Of a DNA stretch of 64,000 bases, positions 18,536-27,438 are shown one piece after another. The stretch is from assembly GCF_001895025.1 (NCBI RefSeq), contig NZ_BCXI01000040.1, positions 1-64,000 of the forward strand. The letters run 5' to 3'. A program made the position numbers and the translations under genes. Numbering within the stretch: position 1 is the stretch's first letter; every line of letters starts with the position of its first letter. The notes under the pieces are model-generated. The model was not told the DNA's origin. It ran no database searches and saw nothing but the letters and a program-made list of their open reading frames with translations. Source of the stretch: Rhodococcus zopfii NBRC 100606 = JCM 9919. Its GTDB lineage: Bacteria > Actinomycetota > Actinomycetes > Mycobacteriales > Mycobacteriaceae.

Positions 18536-18577
18536 CGTGCGTGGTTCCGGTAGCGGGGGCTACCGGAACCACGCACG
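18536..18577 (-). terminator. Long perfect hairpin between catA and catB
   Basis: CGTGCGTGGTTCCGGTAGC pairs perfectly with its reverse complement across a GGGG loop, giving a 19-bp stem. It begins 16 bp after the catA stop and ends 47 bp before the catB start. There is no T tract. Within an operon such an element may act as a partial terminator or as a barrier to 3' exonuclease, so that CatA is made in excess of CatB and CatC. Confidence 0.65.
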
Positions 18578-18592
18578 AGCGCCGGGTGCCGG

Positions 18593-19528
<936 letters not shown>

Positions 19529-19538
19529 CTAGACGAAG

Positions 19539-19572
19539 TACGCTCTGCGTACAAGCGACACGCAATGCGTAC
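19539..19572. promoter_or_regulatory. Candidate CatR operator in the catA-catR intergenic region
   Basis: Two short palindromes lie side by side: TACGC-TCT-GCGTA (19539-19551) and ACGCA-A-TGCGT (19560-19570). The heptamer TGCGTAC occurs at 19546-19552 and again at 19566-19572, exactly 20 bp or about two helical turns apart. This arrangement suits binding of two dimers of an IclR regulator in a divergent promoter. A TTGACA for catA can be read on the minus strand at 19603-19608, although the matching -10 is weak. Confidence 0.55.
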
Positions 19573-19653
19573 GTTGGATACTGTGCGCGCTGTCACATCG
19601 CTTGTCAATCACATTCCGGGACACGACCGACATAACTGCAGGTAGGAGAATCG

Positions 19654-20448
19654 ATGCCTAGCGAGGACCAGGTAGATACCCGAGGTACGGACCGCGACTT
19701 CATCCAGAGCATCGAGCGCGGCTTCGCGGTTCTCGACGCGTTCGGCGCTGTCGGCCCGACTCCTACGTCAGCCGAACTCGCCGGCGCCACAGCCCTGTCC
19801 CGGCCCGCCGTTCGCCGCATCCTGCTGACCCTGCGAAAGCTGGGCTATGTCACCGACACCGGCCCCCGGTGGTCGCTGACCCCCCGGGTGCTCAGCATCG
19901 GCCGGCACTACTCCGCCGCGAACACCCTGGTCGAGGCCGCGATGCCGCACCTGGTCGAACTCTCGGAACGCACCACCGAATCCGCCTCGCTCGGGGTGCT
20001 CGACGGTACCGAGGTCGTCTACGCCGCACGCGTGCCGGTCCGCCGCATCATGAGCATCAACGTCGCGGTCGGCACCCGGGTCCCCGCGTATGCGACGTCG
20101 ATGGGACGTGCCCTGCTCGCGTGGGCACGGCCCGAGGTCGTGGACCGGGTCGTCGCGGACACCGTGTTCGAGCAGCTCGCGTCGTCGACCATCACGGGAG
20201 AGGAGGATCTCCGGGCCGAGCTCGCCCGGGTCCGGGCACGCGGCTTCGCCCTGGCGGCGGCGGAACTGGAGGACGAACTGATCTCGCTGGCCGCACCCGT
20301 GCGCGAGGCCGCGGGCACGGTCGTCGGTGTCGTCGCGTGTTCGACGTCCGCGGGCCGGCACACCCCGGATTCGTTCCGCGACGCCGCTGCCGCATCCGTG
20401 GTCGACGCCGCCGACGCTCTGAGCCGGAACCTCGGTTTCCGACCCTGA
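19654..20448 (+). CDS. catR: IclR-family regulator of the catechol genes
   Basis: A 264-residue IclR protein: winged helix about residues 10-80 (SIERGFAVLDAFGAV, then ATALSRPAVRRILLTLRKLGYV) and effector domain from about 95 to 260. It is divergent from catABC across about 200 bp, the arrangement described for the cat operon of Rhodococcus opacus, whose regulator is also IclR-type. That supports the name. GTAGGAG precedes the ATG. The PcaR/CatR-type family usually binds a muconate-like pathway intermediate. It ends 25 bp from the convergent pheR stop. Confidence 0.9.
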   Translation: MPSEDQVDTRGTDRDFIQSIERGFAVLDAFGAVGPTPTSAELAGATALSRPAVRRILLTLRKLGYVTDTGPRWSLTPRVLSIGRHYSAANTLVEAAMPHLVELSERTTESASLGVLDGTEVVYAARVPVRRIMSINVAVGTRVPAYATSMGRALLAWARPEVVDRVVADTVFEQLASSTITGEEDLRAELARVRARGFALAAAELEDELISLAAPVREAAGTVVGVVACSTSAGRHTPDSFRDAAAASVVDAADALSRNLGFRP

Positions 20449-20473
20449 CCTGCAGCAACGCGACGAATACGAT

Positions 20474-21409
20474 TCACGAACGCAGCGTGTCGGACGGCGC
20501 GACCCCGTACTTGCGGCGGTATGCCGCAGCGAACCGGCCGGTGTGGGTGATACCCCACTCGAGCGCGACGTCGGTGACACAGACCGCCGCGGGATCTCCC
20601 TCGGAGAGCGCGGCATGGATGCGCTCGAGGCGCAGGTCGAGCAGGTATTCGCGAGGGCAGACCCCGAGGTATTCCCGGAATCCCTCCTGAAGCCGGCGCA
20701 CGCTGACCCCGGCCACCTCGGCCATGTCGGCGCTGGTCCAGGCCAGAGACGGATCGGCGTGCAGCCGATCGAGAACCCGTTTGATGATGCGCGGTCGCGC
20801 GACCGTGCCGGGGTCGGCGTCCCGCATCACGGCGAGAACGAACGCCGAGGTGATGGCGCCGGACAGCTGATCGGCGACCACCGGATTGGTCCAGGGTGAG
20901 TCGCCCGATTCGAGGTTCCCGACCATTGCGCCGAGCATCGACAGCCAGTTCTTCCCGGCGTCGGTCGTCAGGTCCACCTGCGGCGGCAGCTGCAGCCCCG
21001 GCCGGCCGAGAACGCGGGCCATCTCCCGATGCAGGTAGTCCCGGTCGAGCTTGATTCCGACGATCTCGCAGCTCGCCGTCCATCGCGTGATCGCTGCCGC
21101 GGTGTCCGGGCGGAAGACACTGGCGTAACCGTGCCGGGAGACAACCTCCCGTCCTTCGCTCACCGACTCGATCTGTCCGGCGAGCGGGATGTTCACGGCA
21201 TAGGCACCGGGGTGATCGGACTCGACCGACACCTCGGCCCCCCAGCCGACCCTGGCGAGCCGCAACGGACCCAGATCGACCCTGCGCAGCGTCACCCGGG
21301 GCGTTGTGATCGCGTCGAGTGGACGCAGCGAATGCGGGAAGTAGGCATCCGAAACCGCTACTTCCGCTTCCTCCCAATTGCCGGGGATCCGCCCGTCGTC
21401 GGTGCGCAT
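20474..21409 (-). CDS. pheR: AraC/XylS-family activator of phenol hydroxylase
   Basis: A 311-residue AraC-type regulator. The N-terminal sensing domain (about 1-190) is followed by the two-helix-turn-helix domain (LHADPSLAWTSADMAEVAGVS, then VCVTDVALEWGITHTGRFAAAYRRKYG). A strong GAGGAGGG site stands directly before the ATG. It is divergent from the two-component hydroxylase genes, the arrangement reported for pheR and pheA2A1 in other rhodococci, in which PheR activates in response to phenol. The name is given on that context. Its stop lies 25 bp from the catR stop, so the two regulators of successive pathway steps are tail to tail. Confidence 0.87.
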   Translation of the reverse strand: MRTDDGRIPGNWEEAEVAVSDAYFPHSLRPLDAITTPRVTLRRVDLGPLRLARVGWGAEVSVESDHPGAYAVNIPLAGQIESVSEGREVVSRHGYASVFRPDTAAAITRWTASCEIVGIKLDRDYLHREMARVLGRPGLQLPPQVDLTTDAGKNWLSMLGAMVGNLESGDSPWTNPVVADQLSGAITSAFVLAVMRDADPGTVARPRIIKRVLDRLHADPSLAWTSADMAEVAGVSVRRLQEGFREYLGVCPREYLLDLRLERIHAALSEGDPAAVCVTDVALEWGITHTGRFAAAYRRKYGVAPSDTLRS

Positions 21410-21441
21410 TCACCCTCCTCGGATCGTCCTCGGGGTCTTTG

Positions 21442-21454
21442 GTCACAGTGTGAC
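21442..21454. promoter_or_regulatory. Palindrome in the pheR-pheA2 intergenic region
   Basis: GTCACA-G-TGTGAC is a perfect 13-bp palindrome, 33 bp upstream of the pheR start and about 147 bp before pheA2. It resembles half-sites of CRP-type regulators but with inverted orientation and short spacing. It could be a site for PheR or for a global regulator. It has no independent support. Confidence 0.35.
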
Positions 21455-21600
21455 GAGCAACACTACCCGCCGCAAACAAGGCCGACGGTCACTCCGTCGC
21501 GCAAGGTGGATAGCGACCGCGCTCAGCGGATCGCACACCCCTCCCGAGTCCGCATATGGTCTGGATCACACCGCGACGGATCGACCGGAGGGCTTCCGAC

Positions 21601-22167
21601 ATGGAGCAGCGAGAACTTCGAAACATCTTCGGGCAGTTTGCAAGTGGCGTCACCGTCATCACCTGCAGCAATCACGAGGGCACTCCGCACGGGGCCACCG
21701 TCACCGCGTTCACCGCGGTCTCGCTCGAACCCCGGCTGTGCCAGGTGACCCTGACCCGCACATCGAAGGCGTGCCGCTTCCTCTCCGGTGCGCCGTTCGC
21801 GGTGAACATCCTCGCCGACGACCAGGTCGACACCGCCCTGCACTTCGCGGGACGCCCCCGGTCGCCGGAACCCGTGTGGGAGCAGGGCCCGACCGCGCCG
21901 GTCCTCGCCGGCACCGCGGCCACCCTGTCGTGTGTGCCGTGGCGCGAGTACGACGGCGGCGACCACATCATCTACATCGGCGAAATCATCGACGCCACCG
22001 CCCGCGCCGATGCACAGCCACTTCTGTTCTACCGCAGCACCTTCCATGACATCGGCGACCCCAGCGCGTCCGCCGCGTGGAACGGATCGCTCGACGACCC
22101 GCACAGCGGATGGTTCGACGCATCCACCCGGTTCACGCCGATGCGCGTCGCAGTGCCCACCGCGTGA
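21601..22167 (+). CDS. pheA2: Phenol hydroxylase flavin reductase component
   Basis: A 188-residue flavin reductase of the HpaC/NADH:flavin oxidoreductase family, with the typical FGQFASGVTVITC start, SLEPRLCQVTL, and FAVNILADDQ segments. It supplies reduced flavin to PheA1. I chose the ATG at 21601, preceded by GGAGGG at 8 nt, over an ATG 45 bp upstream that adds an unrelated basic tail. The resulting length matches the reductase components described in rhodococci. The stop is 51 bp before pheA1. The order reductase then oxygenase is the pheA2A1 order. Confidence 0.92.
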   Translation: MEQRELRNIFGQFASGVTVITCSNHEGTPHGATVTAFTAVSLEPRLCQVTLTRTSKACRFLSGAPFAVNILADDQVDTALHFAGRPRSPEPVWEQGPTAPVLAGTAATLSCVPWREYDGGDHIIYIGEIIDATARADAQPLLFYRSTFHDIGDPSASAAWNGSLDDPHSGWFDASTRFTPMRVAVPTA

Positions 22168-22218
22168 CCCGACCGTCCGTTCTTCTTCCTCACCTTCCCC
22201 GTCCCCAGGAGAGATGAC

Positions 22219-23835
22219 ATGACCACGACCGAGCCCCGCCCCACCGAGACGCTCGACCGTTCCAAGGTCAACGTCGCCGCCGACTGCGCGGCCAACCATC
22301 AGCAGAACTTCGCGAGCCGCCCGATGACCGGGGCCGAGTACATCGAGTCGATCAAGGACGGCCGGGAGATCTACCTGCACGGAGAGCGGGTGAAGAACTA
22401 CACCGAGCATCCGGCCTTCCGCAATTCGATCCGCATGACGGCCCGCCTGTACGACGCGATGCACACCGGCGAGCACGTCGACACGCTCACCACGGCCACC
22501 GACACCGGCAACGGTGGAGTCACCATGCCGTTCTTCCGCACCCCCAAGTCCGCGGACGACCTGCGCGCCGACCGTGACGCCATCGCGACGTGGGCACGAC
22601 TGACCTACGGCTGGATGGGCCGCAGCCCCGACTACAAGGCGTCGTTCCTCGGCACCCTCGGCGCCAACGACGAGTTCTATTCGCCGTTCCAGGACAACGC
22701 GAAGCGCTGGTACCGGGAATCGCAGGAGAAGGTCCTGTACTGGAACCACGCGATCATCAACCCGCCGGTGGACCGGTCGCTGCCGCCGGACGAGGTCGGC
22801 GACGTGTTCATGAAGGTGGAGAAGGAGACCGACGCCGGCCTCATCGTTTCCGGCGCCAAGGTCGTCGCGACCGGTTCGGCGATCACGAACTACAACTTCA
22901 TCGCCCACTACGGCCTGCCGATCAAGAAGAAGGAATTCGCGCTGATCTGCACGGTGCCGATGGACGCGCCCGGCATCAAGCTCATCTCCCGCGCCTCGTA
23001 CTCGCAGAACGCCAACGTCGTCGGCTCGCCGTTCGACTACCCGCTGTCCTCGCGCATGGACGAGAACGACGCCATCTTCATCTTCGACAAGGTGCTCGTG
23101 CCCTGGGAGAACGTCTTCATGTACGGGGACGTGGAGAAGATCAACAACTTCCTCGGTGGGTCCGGCTTCCTCCAGCGCTTCACGCTGCAGGGCTGCACGC
23201 GTCTCGCGGTCAAGCTCGACTTCATCGCCGGCCTGCTCATGAAGGCCCTCGACGCGACCGGCGCCGGCGGGTTCCGCGGCGTGCAGACCCGCGTCGGTGA
23301 AGTCATCGGCTGGCGAAACCTGTTCTGGTCGCTCAGCGATGCGATGGTCAACAACCCCGAGCCGTGGCTCGGCGACACCGTCATCCCGAAGCTCGAATAC
23401 GGCCTGACCTACCGGATGTTCGCGATGCAGGGCTACCCGCGGATCAAGGAGATCATCGAACAGGATGTCGCGTCCGGCCTGATCTACCTGCCGTCCTCGG
23501 CCGCCGACTTCCAGAACCCCGATGTGCGGCCCTACCTGGACAAGTACGTCCGCGGCTCGGATGGCATCCAGGCCGTCGATCGCGTCAAAGTGATGAAGGC
23601 ACTGTGGGATTCGATCGGCTCCGAGTTCGGTGGCCGCCACGAGTTGTACGAGCGGAATTACGCCGGCAACCACGAGAACGTCAAGGCAGAACTGCTGTTC
23701 GCCGCCGAAGGACGCGGTGACGTCGCCTCCATGAAGGGTTTCGCCGAGCAGTTCATGAGCGAGTACGACCTCGACGGGTGGACGGTTCCGGATCTCATCG
23801 GAAACGCCGACGTCAGCGCCCTCTACAAGAAGTAG
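22219..23835 (+). CDS. pheA1: Phenol hydroxylase oxygenase component (FADH2-dependent)
   Basis: A 538-residue protein of the HpaB/4-hydroxyphenylacetate 3-hydroxylase family. It has an acyl-CoA-dehydrogenase-like fold, with [23 protein letters not shown] at the start and the [14 protein letters not shown] and [14 protein letters not shown] segments in the middle. It uses diffusible FADH2 from PheA2 and O2 to hydroxylate phenol to catechol. The size and the linkage to an AraC regulator and to catRABC point to the rhodococcal phenol hydroxylase rather than to 4-hydroxyphenylacetate or chlorophenol oxygenases. It is the last gene of its operon, followed by a strong hairpin. Confidence 0.93.
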   Translation: MTTTEPRPTETLDRSKVNVAADCAANHQQNFASRPMTGAEYIESIKDGREIYLHGERVKNYTEHPAFRNSIRMTARLYDAMHTGEHVDTLTTATDTGNGGVTMPFFRTPKSADDLRADRDAIATWARLTYGWMGRSPDYKASFLGTLGANDEFYSPFQDNAKRWYRESQEKVLYWNHAIINPPVDRSLPPDEVGDVFMKVEKETDAGLIVSGAKVVATGSAITNYNFIAHYGLPIKKKEFALICTVPMDAPGIKLISRASYSQNANVVGSPFDYPLSSRMDENDAIFIFDKVLVPWENVFMYGDVEKINNFLGGSGFLQRFTLQGCTRLAVKLDFIAGLLMKALDATGAGGFRGVQTRVGEVIGWRNLFWSLSDAMVNNPEPWLGDTVIPKLEYGLTYRMFAMQGYPRIKEIIEQDVASGLIYLPSSAADFQNPDVRPYLDKYVRGSDGIQAVDRVKVMKALWDSIGSEFGGRHELYERNYAGNHENVKAELLFAAEGRGDVASMKGFAEQFMSEYDLDGWTVPDLIGNADVSALYKK

Positions 23836-23844
23836 CCCAGTCTG

Positions 23845-23883
23845 CCGCGCGCGGGCAGCAGCACCCCACCTGCCCGCGCGCGG
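23845..23883 (+). terminator. GC-rich hairpin after pheA1
   Basis: CCGCGCGCGGGCA (23845-23857) pairs perfectly with TGCCCGCGCGCGG (23871-23883) around a 13-nt loop. It begins 9 bp after the pheA1 stop and probably ends the phe transcript. It has no T tract, as is common for actinobacterial terminators. Confidence 0.7.
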
Positions 23884-23916
23884 TCCCGATCCACTCCCCC
23901 AGCGAAGGAGCGCCCG

Positions 23917-24408
23917 ATGTTCCTGGCACAGCCGGATTCCCGACCCCCCTGCATCCCGGAGTTCGATGTGGCAGTCGTCGGGCGCTCCTTCGCGTCCCTG
24001 CGCGCGGCCGAACGATTGCGGCGCGAACTCCGTCTTTCGGTCACCGAATCCCCCGATGCACAAGCCGCCCGGTACGACGAGGTGAACCACCGATGGGAGA
24101 TCGACACGGCCGGTGGCGTCGCGGCCCGGGCGAAGATTGTCGTTGAATCCTCCGGGACGATCCTGGTCGAGGGGCGTCGAGGACGATCCCTCGCCCAGGA
24201 CGCCGACGGGCTCGTGGTGCATGGATATCCGAATCTGTTCCGCCTCGGCGATTCCGGAACACCCGATCCGGTCGGGTCCGTGTGCCGATTAGTCGGGCAC
24301 ATGCGCACGAACGTTCTCGACTACATCGAGGCCCGGCCGACTGCGGCGTTCATCAACAGGCTCGACGCGGTGACCTTCGACCGCCCGGTCCCCCGTAACC
24401 TCCTGTAA
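23917..24408 (+). pseudogene. Internally deleted remnant of a Baeyer-Villiger-type flavin monooxygenase
   Basis: The 163-codon frame looks like two ends of a FAD monooxygenase of about 540 residues joined together. The N-terminal part (FDVAVVGRSFASLRAAERLR) matches the FAD Rossmann start but has lost the GxGxxG pattern. The next part (ARYDEVNHRWEIDTAGG, then KIVVESSG) resembles the strand leading to the ATG motif. The last part (GLVVHGYPNLFRLGDSGTP) corresponds to the late GFPNLF segment of these enzymes, followed by a plausible C-terminal helix. The NADPH domain is missing. A ribosome-binding-like AAGGAG lies before the ATG, so a short protein might still be made, but it cannot be a working monooxygenase. 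It sits after the phe terminator. Confidence 0.6.
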
Positions 24409-24426
24409 TGGAACGACTCCGACCGG

Positions 24427-25179
24427 TCAATGAGCGGCCTCCGCGATCGCCTGCGCGAGCCAGTCGCAGCCTGCGCGCGGATCGTCGACCGTTCCGCCGT
24501 TGAAGCCGAGTTCGAGACCGCGCCGCACGTCGTCGACACTGCGCACCGGCCAGGCACCCATCTCGTACCCCGCGTCGTGCATTCGCGACACCAGTTCCTC
24601 GGTCAGTCCGTCCCAGCCGCAGTAGAACGCGGATGCTCCCGTCTCCGCGAGCACCGCTTCGATTCCACCGGGATGCCGTTCCCGATCGGGATATCCCATC
24701 GTGATCAGCCCGCGCGAAATATCCGGTGCGAGTTCGCGCATGCGCCGCAGTGCCTCCGGCTGGAAGCTCGTGAACCGGATTCGCTCGGCGTCGGCGGGAC
24801 GAGCCGAGACGACGTGCGCGAGTTGCTCCGCGACCTCGCCTGCCTTGATCTCGACCTGAAGGGACACCGTCGTCGCGTCGAGGACCTCCTCGAACGTCGG
24901 TACATGATTGCCGTCACCGACGTCGACGGCCCGAATCTGCTTGTAGGTCAGGTCGGCGACCGGGCCCAAGCCACGTCCGGACTCGTCCGCCGCGGTGCGG
25001 TCGAGCGTTGCGTCGTGCAGGACGATCGCAATCCCGTCCGCAGTCAGTCGAACATCGAATTCCAGTTCATGGACCCCGATCTGCTCGGCCAACCGGAAGG
25101 ACGGCAGTGTGTTCTCCGGTGCGAGCGCCATCGCGCCGCGGTGCCCGACAACGGCATAGGGGGTGATGCGTGCGTTCAT
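24427..25179 (-). CDS. ugpQ: Glycerophosphodiester phosphodiesterase
   Basis: A 250-residue GDPD with a TIM-barrel fold. The catalytic HRG occurs at VGHRGAMALAPENTL, metal residues in ELEFDVRLTADG, and His in VLHDATLDR. No signal peptide is present, so it acts in the cytoplasm on imported glycerophosphodiesters, releasing glycerol-3-phosphate and an alcohol. The start at 25179 overlaps the stop of the binding-protein gene in ATGA, so it is translationally coupled to uptake, as for E. coli ugpQ. The longer open frame reading to 26451 is an out-of-frame shadow of the binding-protein gene. It converges with the monooxygenase remnant 18 bp away. Confidence 0.92.
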   Translation of the reverse strand: MNARITPYAVVGHRGAMALAPENTLPSFRLAEQIGVHELEFDVRLTADGIAIVLHDATLDRTAADESGRGLGPVADLTYKQIRAVDVGDGNHVPTFEEVLDATTVSLQVEIKAGEVAEQLAHVVSARPADAERIRFTSFQPEALRRMRELAPDISRGLITMGYPDRERHPGGIEAVLAETGASAFYCGWDGLTEELVSRMHDAGYEMGAWPVRSVDDVRRGLELGFNGGTVDDPRAGCDWLAQAIAEAAH

Positions 25180-26558
25180 TCGGCAACCAACTCCTCGTAC
25201 TGGGCCCGGATGTCCTCGGCGTCCTTCCGGATGACCTTCGCGGCGGCGGACAGCACGGCCGCCGGGTTTGCGTTCTCGGTGTAGAGCTTCTGGATGACTC
25301 CGCGCATCTCGAGAATCGTCGAGGACACGTACCGGCGCGCGGCGTCGGGCTGACGTGCACGATCGAGTTGGGCCACGGCGAGACCGTAATTCGGATTCTC
25401 GGCGATACGTGCTGTGACGATCGGCGATGCGGTCGCGCCCTTGGTGGCGGGGAGATAGCCGGTATCCACGGCCCAGTCGGCGGCCTGCTGGTCCTGGGCG
25501 AGGAATTCGATCAGCTTCGCGGCCGCTGCCTTGCGTTCGGGATCGGCATGCTTGAGGATAGACAGCCCGGCACCACCGGTCGGAACACCGGTGTCCTCGG
25601 CGACCGGGAGGTATCCCGCACCGATCTCGAAATCGGCTCCCTTGGTCAGGCCTGTGAGGGAACCTGTCGAATTCGTGATCGACGCAACGAGTCCGTTCGT
25701 GAAATCGGTGTTGATCTCCTGTGCGAGATACCCGATCTTGTCGTCGTTGACGCAGGCACGGTCGAACTCGGCCGCCGCGATGGCCCGGTCGTTGTCGACA
25801 ACCACGTCGAGTCCGTCGGAGATCGCGCCGTTGTGGTTCCACAGCAGACCCTGGAAATACCAGTCGTCGCCACCCGTGTAGGCACGCATCTTCAAGGTGT
25901 TGCCGCGGTAGGCGCGGCCGGTGATCCGATTGCCCCAGTCTCGGAACTCGTCCCAGGTTTCGGGTGCACGATCGGGCAGGCCGGCATCGGCGAAGATCTC
26001 CTTGTTGTAGTAGAACAACGGGGTCGACCGGCCGAAGGGAACCCAGTACGACGACCCGCGCACGACACCTTCCTGGAACAGGCGGTCGTGGTAGGTGGCG
26101 CTGTTCCAGCTTCCGGTGAAGTACTGGTCGAGCGGCTCGACCTGACTCGACAGGAAGAACTTGTTCCACGACACGTCGGAGAAGACCGCGATCTCGGGGA
26201 TCTGGCGGGCCTGCAGGCCCGCAGACAGCTTCTCGGTGACCCCGTCGTATCCCTGGAATTGCTGGACCTCGACGTATGCGTCGCCCTGGGACTCGTTGAA
26301 CCGATTCACCAAAGTCGTGAACGCCTCGCCGTTGGTGCCGGACCACGGGCTCCACACGACAACGTTGGTACGGCCGGCGAACTGGCCGGGCACGTTGACG
26401 TCCGGCTGCGCGAATGCTCCCGACGACGAACCCGACGACGGCGATCCGCACGCGGCCAAGATCGGCACCGCGGTGGCGGCCATACCCGCCACGGTCAGGA
26501 AGCGCCGCCGGGTGAGCGCCGGGGGCGGCGTCACACGCTGACGATCGAACAGGGACAT
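25176..26558 (-). CDS. ugpB: ABC transporter solute-binding lipoprotein, UgpB-like
   Basis: A 460-residue family-1 extracellular binding protein. The N terminus has a twin-arginine-like RRRFL followed by a hydrophobic stretch and the lipobox LAAC, then a Gly/Ser-rich linker, so it is an exported lipoprotein. The mature part (WSPWSGTNGEAFTTLVNRFNESQG and QARQIPEIAVFSDV) resembles UgpB, the glycerol-3-phosphate/glycerophosphocholine binding protein. I start at the ATG at 26558, which has GAGGAG 5 nt upstream, instead of the upstream frame. It is encoded between the second permease (52-bp gap) and the GDPD (overlap). The substrate assignment rests mainly on the adjacent GDPD. Confidence 0.85.
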   Translation of the reverse strand: MSLFDRQRVTPPPALTRRRFLTVAGMAATAVPILAACGSPSSGSSSGAFAQPDVNVPGQFAGRTNVVVWSPWSGTNGEAFTTLVNRFNESQGDAYVEVQQFQGYDGVTEKLSAGLQARQIPEIAVFSDVSWNKFFLSSQVEPLDQYFTGSWNSATYHDRLFQEGVVRGSSYWVPFGRSTPLFYYNKEIFADAGLPDRAPETWDEFRDWGNRITGRAYRGNTLKMRAYTGGDDWYFQGLLWNHNGAISDGLDVVVDNDRAIAAAEFDRACVNDDKIGYLAQEINTDFTNGLVASITNSTGSLTGLTKGADFEIGAGYLPVAEDTGVPTGGAGLSILKHADPERKAAAAKLIEFLAQDQQAADWAVDTGYLPATKGATASPIVTARIAENPNYGLAVAQLDRARQPDAARRYVSSTILEMRGVIQKLYTENANPAAVLSAAAKVIRKDAEDIRAQYEELVAE

Positions 26559-26610
26559 GGCTTCTCCTCGGGGGGTGCGGAGGGGGAACGGGAGCGGAAG
26601 AGCTTGTACG

Positions 26611-27438
26611 TCAGCGCCTGACGGCGGCACCGGCGAGTCCGGCGATGATGTAGCGCTGCGCGAAGAGGAACAGCAGGAGCATCGGAAGCATCACGATCAC
26701 GGTGCCCGCCATGATCGGCCCCCACTGGTCGACGCCTTCGGTTTCCTTCAGGAACATCAAACCGATCGGAAGTGTGCGCGCCTGGAGCGAATTCGTCACG
26801 AGCAGCGGCCAGATGAAGTCGTTCCACTCGTCGATGACGGCGATGAGCGCCACCGTCACGATCGCGGGTTTGGACATCGGCAGCACGAAGTGGACGAGAC
26901 GGCGCAGGTGTCCACAGCCGTCGAGTTCCGCGGCCTCGAGCACTTCCTTGGGCAGGGACATGAAGTGCTGGCGGAGCAGGAACGTGCCGAATGCGCTGGC
27001 CAGTCCGGGCAGGAAGATGCCTGCATATGTGTTGATCAAGCCAAGGTTGCCGATGGTCACATAGTTCACGAGGAGGGTGACGTGGCCCGGCACCATGAGA
27101 GCACCCAGCACCGCCACAAAGATCCACTTCTTGCCGGGGAAGCGGAGGAACGCGAAGGCGTAGGCGCCGAACACCGCCAGCAGCACCTTCAGGGTCGAGC
27201 CGACCGTGGTGACCACGACCGAATTCACGAAGAACTGCCCGAACGGCACGGCCTCCCAGGCGCGCTCGAAGTGATCGAAGACCAAGGCCGACGGAACCCA
27301 TTGCAGCGGCCAGCGATAGATCTCTTCCTCGGGCTTGAATGCCGAGCTGAGCATCCAGTAGAAGGGCACCAGGAACACCAGGCCGACCAGGATCAGCCCC
27401 AATAGTGACCACGGGTGCCTGCGTGCAGCGGTGAGCAT
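26611..27438 (-). CDS. ugpE: ABC transporter permease, UgpE-like
   Basis: A 275-residue inner-membrane permease of the MalG/UgpE type with about six hydrophobic segments. The EAA loop, which docks to the ATPase, reads EAAELDGCGHLRRLVHFVLPMSKP. Its ATG at 27438 overlaps the stop of the first permease (ATGA), so the two halves of the channel are coupled. The open frame continuing to 28233 is a shadow of the first permease and should be ignored. It probably forms a heterodimer with the upstream permease and works with the ATPase encoded at 30306-31388. Confidence 0.88.
   Translation of the reverse strand: MLTAARRHPWSLLGLILVGLVFLVPFYWMLSSAFKPEEEIYRWPLQWVPSALVFDHFERAWEAVPFGQFFVNSVVVTTVGSTLKVLLAVFGAYAFAFLRFPGKKWIFVAVLGALMVPGHVTLLVNYVTIGNLGLINTYAGIFLPGLASAFGTFLLRQHFMSLPKEVLEAAELDGCGHLRRLVHFVLPMSKPAIVTVALIAVIDEWNDFIWPLLVTNSLQARTLPIGLMFLKETEGVDQWGPIMAGTVIVMLPMLLLFLFAQRYIIAGLAGAAVRR

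Noticed and set aside
19539-19572. The cluster of short palindromes as a CRISPR-like array
   Set aside because: There are only two copies with no regular spacers, and they sit in a divergent promoter. I found no CRISPR array or cas gene anywhere in the window.
21523-24222. An 899-codon open frame on the minus strand opposite pheA2 and pheA1
   Set aside because: It mirrors two clearly identified genes. Its product is low-complexity and matches no family, and long antisense frames are expected at this GC content.
24427-26451. A 674-residue protein with a GDPD domain at its C terminus
   Set aside because: Everything upstream of 25179 reads ugpB in the wrong frame.
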